From assembly GCA_027038775.1 (NCBI GenBank), contig JALWGP010000056.1:1-5328 (forward strand): 5,328 nt of DNA, written 5' to 3'. The notes under the pieces are model-generated. The model was not told where the DNA came from and searched no databases. It worked only from the letters and a program-made list of their open reading frames with translations. The DNA comes from Sedimenticola sp. Its GTDB lineage: Bacteria > Pseudomonadota > Gammaproteobacteria > Chromatiales > Chromatiaceae. Positions 1-3,710 of the stretch are shown piece by piece. The position numbers were made by a program, and so were the translations under genes. Within the stretch, counting starts at the first letter, position 1, and each line of letters starts with the position of its first letter.

Positions 1-87
1 GATGACGGCGGTGTTGCCGTCCAGGGCCATGGGCTTGCCGGGGTACCTGGGGGCGGGTTTCTCGTTCTTGCGCTTGCGGAAGTTCAT
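1..87 (-). CDS. 2-oxoacid:ferredoxin/acceptor oxidoreductase alpha subunit, N-terminal fragment
   Basis: Only the first 29 codons are in the window; the gene continues past the left edge. The reading frame starts at ATG 87-85, preceded by an AGGTGA ribosome-binding site (98-93) at five-base spacing, which fixes the start. After a basic, proline-rich leader (MNFRKRKNEKPAPRYPGKP) comes MALDGNTAVI. This matches the M-D-G-N-x-A motif that opens the pyrimidine-binding/alpha domain of pyruvate and 2-oxoglutarate:ferredoxin oxidoreductases. Those enzymes interconvert a 2-oxoacid plus CoA with acyl-CoA, CO2 and reduced ferredoxin, using thiamine diphosphate and Fe-S clusters in the cytoplasm. An RnfB-like ferredoxin gene lies 88 bp upstream on the same strand and supports a redox role. 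Substrate (pyruvate, 2-oxoglutarate or other) cannot be decided from 29 residues. Confidence 0.66.
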   Translation of the reverse strand, partial: MNFRKRKNEKPAPRYPGKPMALDGNTAVI

Positions 88-175
88 GGGAATCACCTGA
101 ATGAATGTTTCATGCTGGCACTCCAATCGCGTTCGAGGCCGCGGAGGGGGCCACCTCTCCGAAGATCGAAGCGGG

Positions 176-1066
176 TCATACTGCGATCCTCTCCACAGGC
201 AACGCCTCTTCCCGCACGATGCGTTTCGCCGCCCGGCCCTTGCGCACGCCGGCATCGTCCAGCCAGACGATGGCGCCGGTGGGACAGCGCTGGATGGCGT
301 CGGGGGAGGCGAGGGCATTGAGCGCGTAGTCGATGCGTGCCAGGTTGTCTCGGATCTCGATGAGGCCGGGTGCGGCGTCGCGGGCGCATTTCTCGCAGCC
401 GGTGCAGGCCACCTCGCACAGGCGCTCGGCCTCGTCGCCGTGGAGCCGGTTCCTGCAGGCCACCCAGAGGCGGCGGCTCACCGGCTGCAGGGAGAAGAGC
501 TCCTTGGGACAGGCTTCCACGCAGTCGCCGCAGGCGGTGCAGAGGTCGGCCTCCACCACCGGCAGGCCGTGGCGGTCCATGGTGATGGCGTCGAAGTCGC
601 AGGCCCGCTCGCAGTCGGCCAGTCCCAGGCAGCCCCAGGCGCAGGCCTTGGGACCGCCGCCGATGAGGGCCGCAGCGCGGCAGGATTCCAGCCCCTCGTA
701 GTGGGCCTGCATGCGCGCCACGTGGACGCCGCCGGCGCAGGCGAGGCGCGCCACGCGCTTCTCCACCTCGCCCGCTTCCACGCCCAGGAAATCGGCGATC
801 TCCTCGATGGCCTCGGCGGAGCTCACGGTGCATTTCGCCGGCTCGATCTCCCCCTTCACCAGCAGCTCGGCGAAGGGACGGCAGCCGGCGGTGCCGCAGG
901 CGCCGCAGTTGGTGGCGGGGAGCAGCTCCTCCACCTCGTCGATGCGTGGATCCTCGAAGACCCACAGCTTGCGGTTGGCGAAGGCGAGAATGCCCGCCAG
1001 TACCAGGCCAAGCAGGGCCATGAATGCCACGGTGACGCCGATGAGGGTGGGGTCGAGTTCGGCCAT
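176..1066 (-). CDS. RnfB-like membrane-anchored polyferredoxin
   Basis: 296 residues, starting at ATG 1066-1064 with a weak GAGG about 10 bases upstream. One hydrophobic helix at about residues 8-30 should anchor it to the inner membrane. Next is a 4Fe-4S domain with Cys54, Cys57, Cys62 and Cys79 (NCGACGTAGC core), the arrangement seen in RnfB. Then come Cys142-x3-Cys146-x5-Cys152-x3-Cys156 (CAWGCLGLADC) and Cys176/179/182/186 (CTACGDCVEACP). A C-terminal segment carries Cys204, Cys217, Cys221, Cys224, Cys227 and Cys261. The CxxGCLG-type motif and the length resemble the longer RnfB of anaerobes rather than the roughly 190-residue E. coli form. No other rnf genes are visible, so it probably acts as a dedicated electron carrier for the oxidoreductase encoded downstream (1-87) rather than in a full Rnf pump; that is inference. 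The last dicluster domain has lost one set of ligands (see findings). Confidence 0.88.
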   Translation of the reverse strand: MAELDPTLIGVTVAFMALLGLVLAGILAFANRKLWVFEDPRIDEVEELLPATNCGACGTAGCRPFAELLVKGEIEPAKCTVSSAEAIEEIADFLGVEAGEVEKRVARLACAGGVHVARMQAHYEGLESCRAAALIGGGPKACAWGCLGLADCERACDFDAITMDRHGLPVVEADLCTACGDCVEACPKELFSLQPVSRRLWVACRNRLHGDEAERLCEVACTGCEKCARDAAPGLIEIRDNLARIDYALNALASPDAIQRCPTGAIVWLDDAGVRKGRAAKRIVREEALPVERIAV

Positions 1067-1190
1067 GGAGAGAACGCCTCAATAACCTTGCTTCTGCTAC
1101 CAGAATCTAGTGGGCGCCAACGTATTCAGCAACGAAATAATTTGAATCTGTTATATTGAAAAATGAAATAAAAATGGAGGATGGACGAAG
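1067..1190. promoter_or_regulatory. Divergent promoter/operator region between rnfB-like gene and lysR
   Basis: This 124-bp region separates the two divergent genes and turns strongly AT-rich at 1121-1175, against GC-rich surroundings. It contains a perfect inverted repeat, ATTCA (1124-1128) and TGAAT (1143-1147), 14 bases apart. TGAA recurs in direct orientation at 1157 and 1164. LysR-type regulators usually bind interrupted dyads and direct half-sites in the divergent gap next to their own gene, so this is the likely operator. TATATT at 1152-1157 (plus) and TATAAC at 1155-1150 (minus) are -10-like, but neither has a convincing -35 at 16-18 bp, as expected if transcription needs an activator. 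The lysR ribosome-binding site GGAGG is at 1176-1180, ten bases before its ATG. Confidence 0.5.
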
Positions 1191-2162
1191 ATGGCAGGTA
1201 CAGGCAAGGGAAGGGGGCAGGTCTACTACAAGCAGAACCGGCTCAAGCAGCTGCGCGCCTTCTGCATGGCGGCCAAGACGGGCAGCATCTCGCAGGCGGC
1301 GGAACGGTTGTTCCAGAGCCAGCCCACGGTGACGCTGCAGATCCAGGCGCTGGAGCGGGAGATGGGCATCACCGTCTTCGAGCGGCGGGGGCGCAGGGTG
1401 GTGCTCACGCCCGAGGGCCGGGTGCTGCACGAGCTGGCGCAGCCGCTGGTGGACGGCATCGAGGGGCTGGAGCAGGAGTTTCACGCCCGCTTCGGGCGGC
1501 TGGAGGGGGGCGAGCTGCACATCGCCGCCGGCGAGTCCACCACCCTCTACATCCTGCCCGAGTACATCAAGCGCTTCGCCGACACCTATCCCGACGTGGA
1601 GATCAAGTTGCACAATGTCACCGGGCGTGACGGCATGGCCATGCTGCGCGCCGATCAGGCGGACCTGGCGGTGGGCTCCATGCTCGACATTCCCGACGAC
1701 ATCGTCTACCACCCCACCTTCTCCTACAGCCCGGTGCTTATCACCTCGCTGGACCACCCCCTGGCGAAGAAAAAGCGGGTGACCCTGGAGGAGATCTGTC
1801 CCTACGGCCTCATCCTGCCGCCGCGGCATCTCGCCACCTGGCGTTTCCTGGAACTGGTCTTCAAGCAGCACGGGCTGGAGTTCCAGGTGTCGCTGGAGGC
1901 GGGAGGCTGGGAGATCATCAAGAAGTACGTGGCGCTGGGGCTGGGTGTCTCCATCGTCAGCGGGATCTGCCTCACCGGCGAGGAGGCGCTGGCGCAGCAC
2001 CCGCTGGACGAGTGGATCCCCAAGCGCTCCTACGGCGTGGTGGTGCGGCGGGGCAAGTTTCTCAGCCCACAGGCGCGGGCCTTCATCGACATGATCGACC
2101 CGGAGTTCTTCTCCTTCCAAAAAAAGGAGGCTGCGACGGGCGCAGCCTCAGAAGGGAGATGA
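1191..2162 (+). CDS. LysR family transcriptional regulator (CysB-like effector domain)
   Basis: 323 residues, typical for the family. Residues about 16-75 form the winged helix-turn-helix (RLKQLRAFCMAAKTGSISQA, then the SQPTVTLQIQALEREMG recognition region and VVLTPEGR). A linker helix runs to about residue 100. The periplasmic-binding-protein-like effector domain covers about 106-303, with AAGESTTLYILPEYI at its start and ALGLGVSIVSG late in the fold. The GGWEIIKKYVALGLGVSIV stretch recalls CysB/Cbl-like regulators; the ligand is unknown. The start at 1191 is supported by GGAGG at 1176-1180. Its position, divergent from the rnfB-like/oxidoreductase genes, suggests it controls them and itself. 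The C-terminal tail after about residue 306 (KKEAATGAASEGR) is encoded by a terminator hairpin that serves the convergent gene, and it is probably dispensable. Confidence 0.93.
   Translation: MAGTGKGRGQVYYKQNRLKQLRAFCMAAKTGSISQAAERLFQSQPTVTLQIQALEREMGITVFERRGRRVVLTPEGRVLHELAQPLVDGIEGLEQEFHARFGRLEGGELHIAAGESTTLYILPEYIKRFADTYPDVEIKLHNVTGRDGMAMLRADQADLAVGSMLDIPDDIVYHPTFSYSPVLITSLDHPLAKKKRVTLEEICPYGLILPPRHLATWRFLELVFKQHGLEFQVSLEAGGWEIIKKYVALGLGVSIVSGICLTGEEALAQHPLDEWIPKRSYGVVVRRGKFLSPQARAFIDMIDPEFFSFQKKEAATGAASEGR
2119..2149 (-). terminator. Rho-independent terminator of the DUF302 gene, inside lysR
   Basis: Read on the minus strand this is a perfect 9-bp stem, GAGGCTGCG (2149-2141) pairing with CGCAGCCTC (2135-2127). 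The loop is five bases (2140-2136), followed after CT... by a run of seven T (2125-2119). It begins 22 bases after the DUF302 stop codon. On the plus strand the A-run precedes the stem and no T-run follows, so it should act in one direction only. It lies wholly within the last codons of lysR. Confidence 0.85.
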
Positions 2163-2171
2163 AGAGGAGGT

Positions 2172-2561
2172 TCAGTCTTTCAGTTCAGCGATGACCTTTT
2201 CCAGGATCTCCTTCGCCTCGGCAGCCACGGCGCTGACCTCGTCGTTGCCGGCCAGCCCCAGCACGGGAACGGGATCCATGAAGCTCACCACGGTGCTTCC
2301 GTCCTTCTCGTACAGGACGAAGTTGCAGGGCAGCAGGGTGCCCGCGTTGGGCTCGGCGCCGATGACGCGGTCGGCCAGCTTGGGATTGCAGGCGCCGTAG
2401 ATGTGGTAGGCGGGGATCTCCTTGCCCATCTTGGCCTTGAAGATGGCCTGCACGTCCACGTCGCTCACCACGCCCAGGTGGTGGGCCATGAGGGTCTGCT
2501 TGACCTTTTCCAGTGCCTGGTCGAAGGGGAGGTCCAGGGTGACGTTCATTTCGTAGCTCAT
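2172..2561 (-). CDS. DUF302 domain protein
   Basis: 129 residues, starting at ATG 2561-2559 with GAGG nine bases upstream. The open frame extends further upstream, but that part is low-complexity and crosses the intergenic hairpins, so this start is preferred. The protein is one small alpha/beta domain of the DUF302 (TT1751-like) family. Typical features are an N-terminal FDQALEKVKQTLMAHHLGVV helix/strand region, the IYGACNPKLADRVI segment with Cys58, LLPCNFVLYEKDG with Cys79, and a closing FMDPVPVLG strand. No signal peptide or membrane segment is seen, so it should be cytoplasmic. The family's biochemical role is not established; members often occur near redox and sulfur genes. It diverges from tpx and shares its 5' leader sequence, suggesting a related context. 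It ends nine bases from the lysR stop. Confidence 0.86.
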   Translation of the reverse strand: MSYEMNVTLDLPFDQALEKVKQTLMAHHLGVVSDVDVQAIFKAKMGKEIPAYHIYGACNPKLADRVIGAEPNAGTLLPCNFVLYEKDGSTVVSFMDPVPVLGLAGNDEVSAVAAEAKEILEKVIAELKD

Positions 2562-2626
2562 GTTCTCAATCCTCGTTGTTGTTAACAGCCGAATTTGCAG
2601 CGGGGGCGCCGCAGCCTGTTGGACAC

Positions 2627-2717
2627 GGAAACGGGCTTCCCCTGCCCGTTTCCTCGTCGGCGGCGGAAAAGCGCGGCTTTCCGCCGCCTCCGCTTCGCGC
2701 CGCACTTCCCTGTGCGG
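2627..2717. repeat. Cluster of three perfect hairpins in the DUF302-tpx gap
   Basis: Three inverted repeats follow one another. The first has a 10-bp stem, GGAAACGGGC (2627-2636) with GCCCGTTTCC (2644-2653), around a 7-base loop. The second has an 11-bp stem, GGCGGCGGAAA (2659-2669) with TTTCCGCCGCC (2678-2688), around an 8-base loop. The third has a 6-bp stem, CCGCAC (2700-2705) with GTGCGG (2712-2717). None is followed by a T-run, so they do not look like terminators. They may be part of an extended palindromic element, or could form structure in a long leader; their function is unknown. Confidence 0.6.
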
Positions 2718-2720
2718 GTT

Positions 2721-2784
2721 GTTTGCGGCTTGGGCACCGCTCCTACAGGAGCGGATCGTAGGAGGCCCGCCCCCCGGGCCGAAC
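2721..2784. repeat. Head-to-head pair of REP-like units upstream of tpx
   Basis: Two units of the pattern GTAGGAG + GC stem + (G)AAC face each other. The minus-strand unit (2747-2721) begins TGTAGGAGCGG and ends CCGCAAAC. The plus-strand unit (2757-2784) begins CGTAGGAGGCCCG and ends CGGGCCGAAC, with a 6-bp stem at 2764-2769/2775-2780. The heads are nine bases apart, and the first head also forms CCGCTCC-TACA-GGAGCGG (2737-2754). The pattern closely resembles REP/BIME units of pseudomonads and relatives, which REP-associated tyrosine transposases (RAYTs) are thought to spread. No transposase gene is in the window. Confidence 0.7.
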
Positions 2785-2834
2785 CGTTTAAAAGCATACG
2801 GGGGAGAGCCTCCTCGTGGCATTGAAAAGCATCA

Positions 2835-2855
2835 ACGGAATTCCGTGGCTATAAT
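2835..2855 (+). promoter_or_regulatory. Putative tpx promoter -10 box with adjacent palindromic operator
   Basis: A consensus TATAAT lies at 2850-2855, 40 bases before the tpx start codon. Just upstream is the perfect 12-bp palindrome ACGGAATTCCGT (2835-2846), where a regulator would sit in the -35/spacer region. No good -35 is placed correctly: TTGAAA at 2822-2827 leaves a 22-bp spacer, which is too long. The promoter may therefore depend on an activator bound at the palindrome, or the palindrome may be a repressor site. Confidence 0.5.
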
Positions 2856-2895
2856 TGCCAGGCCCAATTCATCCAACAACAACGAGGAGAGGAAG

Positions 2896-3396
2896 ATGGC
2901 AACCGTTACCCTGCAAGGCACCGAGATGCATACCAGCGGCGAACTGCCGGAAGTGGGCTCGGAAGCTCCCGATTTCCGCCTGACCGACGGCGACCTCCAG
3001 GACGTGAGCCTGAAGAACTACGCCGGCAAGAAGGTGTTGCTCAATATCGTGCCCAGCCTGGACACCCCCACCTGCGCTGAGTCGGCCCGCAGGTTCAACG
3101 AGAAGTTCACCGGCCGCGACGACGCCGTCTGCCTGGTGGTCTCCGCCGACCTGCCCTTCGCCCAGGGGCGCTTCTGTTCCACCGAGGGGCTGGAGAACGT
3201 GGTCCCCCTCTCCATGATGAAGAGCAAGAAGTTCGCCAAGGACTACGGCGTGCTCATCACCGACGGCCCCCTGGAGGGGCTGGCGGCGCGCGCCATCGTC
3301 ATCGTGGACGAGAACGGCAAGGTCACCTACACCCAGCTGGTGGAGGAGATCGCCGACGAGCCCGATTACGAGGCGGCGCTGGCGGCTTTGGGCTGA
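2896..3396 (+). CDS. tpx: Thiol peroxidase (atypical 2-Cys peroxiredoxin)
   Basis: 166 residues, against 168 in E. coli Tpx. It reduces hydrogen peroxide and organic, especially lipid, hydroperoxides in the cytoplasm and is recycled by thioredoxin. The peroxidatic cysteine is Cys60 in PSLDTPTC, with Thr57 of the T-x2-C motif. The resolving cysteine is Cys94 in GRFC, spaced as in the E. coli enzyme (61 and 95). The active-site arginine is Arg132 in AARAIVIVDENG. The start at 2896 follows AGGAG (2885-2889) at six bases and gives the family's usual N-terminus (VTLQGTEMHTSGELPEVGSEAPDF). The frame is open further upstream but crosses intergenic repeats. It is transcribed divergently from DUF302, apparently alone, and ends 314 bp before the convergent kinase gene. 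No strong terminator is evident after its stop. Confidence 0.97.
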   Translation: MATVTLQGTEMHTSGELPEVGSEAPDFRLTDGDLQDVSLKNYAGKKVLLNIVPSLDTPTCAESARRFNEKFTGRDDAVCLVVSADLPFAQGRFCSTEGLENVVPLSMMKSKKFAKDYGVLITDGPLEGLAARAIVIVDENGKVTYTQLVEEIADEPDYEAALAALG

Positions 3397-3467
3397 GGTG
3401 AAGGGGCGCCTGGGCCGGCCTTTCAATGCCTTTGGTCGTTCTGTCTGGTGGAAGGCTCAAAACTCTC

Positions 3468-3591
3468 GTAGGTTGGGCAAGGGAGCGTCAGCGACGTGCC
3501 CAACAAGGCAGACGGCAGGCAAAGCGTAGCGTGCCCAACGAGGCGGTGGAAGGACGTCGGGCATGGTGCTGTGCGCCTTTGCCCGACCTAC
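3468..3591. repeat. GTAG-headed inverted-pair (BIME/MITE-like) element
   Basis: The element is bounded by near-perfect inverted ends, GTAGGTTGGGCAA (3468-3480) and, read on minus from 3591, GTAGGTCGGGCAA. Each end opens its own hairpin. The left is GTTGGGCA (3472-3479) with TGCCCAAC (3497-3504), with an inner CGTC/GACG stem at 3486-3489/3493-3496. The right is GTCGGGCA (3556-3563) with TGCCCGAC (3580-3587). Between them CGTGCCCAACAAGGC (3495-3509) recurs with one change at 3530-3544, a 35-base offset. A GTAG tetranucleotide next to a hairpin is the signature of REP sequences linked to RAYT transposases. It sits harmlessly between two convergent genes. Confidence 0.72.
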
Positions 3592-3600
3592 AAGTTGAGG

Positions 3601-3697
3601 CGGCGGTGGTGTCCCCGCCGAGAACGATCCCGGTTCGGCGCGGGTACGCGCCTCCTGCAGGATAGAGGTCCTGTGGGAGCGGCGCCCCGCCGCGAAC
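3601..3697. repeat. Second head-to-head REP pair plus preceding hairpin
   Basis: A 6-bp hairpin, CGGCGG (3601-3606) with CCGCCG (3615-3620), precedes two REP-like units facing each other. The minus unit (3661-3632) reads CCTGCAGGAG, then a GGCGCG/CGCGCC stem (3647-3652/3637-3642), then CGAACC. The plus unit (3671-3697) reads CCTGTGGGAG, then a GCGGC/GCCGC stem (3679-3683/3689-3693), then GCGAAC. Orientation, head-to-head spacing and overall length (about 65 bp) match the pair at 2721-2784. With the element at 3468-3591 this fills most of the 314-bp gap between tpx and the kinase gene. I see no gene and no convincing T-tailed terminator in the gap. Confidence 0.7.
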
Positions 3698-3710
3698 AGG
3701 CGGTTTCCGC

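Noticed and set aside
93..113. Six-codon minus-strand frame MKHSFR ending over the oxidoreductase ribosome-binding site
   Set aside because: Such a short frame arises easily by chance, and it has no clear ribosome-binding site or attenuator structure to support a leader peptide.
143..160. Hairpin GGAGGGG/CCTCTCC between the RnfB-like gene and the oxidoreductase
   Set aside because: It has a mismatch and no T-run on either strand; transcription probably continues through to the downstream gene.
93..1082. 329-residue minus-strand frame and 352-residue plus-strand frame over the RnfB-like gene
   Set aside because: Both are low-complexity shadows. The 176-1066 frame has ordered Cys motifs, a membrane helix and a plausible start.
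1107..2120. 337-residue minus-strand frame antisense to lysR
   Set aside because: Its composition is typical of a reverse shadow (His/Leu/Gln/Gly rich), it has no motifs, and the LysR frame is unambiguous.
2562..2822. N-terminal extension of the DUF302 frame upstream of 2561
   Set aside because: The extension crosses hairpins and REP units, is low-complexity, and the internal ATG has a good ribosome-binding site and matches family length.
2560..2895. N-terminal extension of the tpx frame
   Set aside because: The extension is translated intergenic repeat and promoter sequence; the start at 2896 gives the usual Tpx length and has a strong ribosome-binding site.
3397..3435. Possible tpx terminator around AAGG...CCTTT
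   Set aside because: The stem has central mismatches and no continuous T-run follows, so I could not support it.
3468..3591. Possible CRISPR-like array because of repeated GTGCCCAAC motifs
   Set aside because: The repeats are too few, inverted as well as direct, and lack uniform spacers; a REP-type element explains them.
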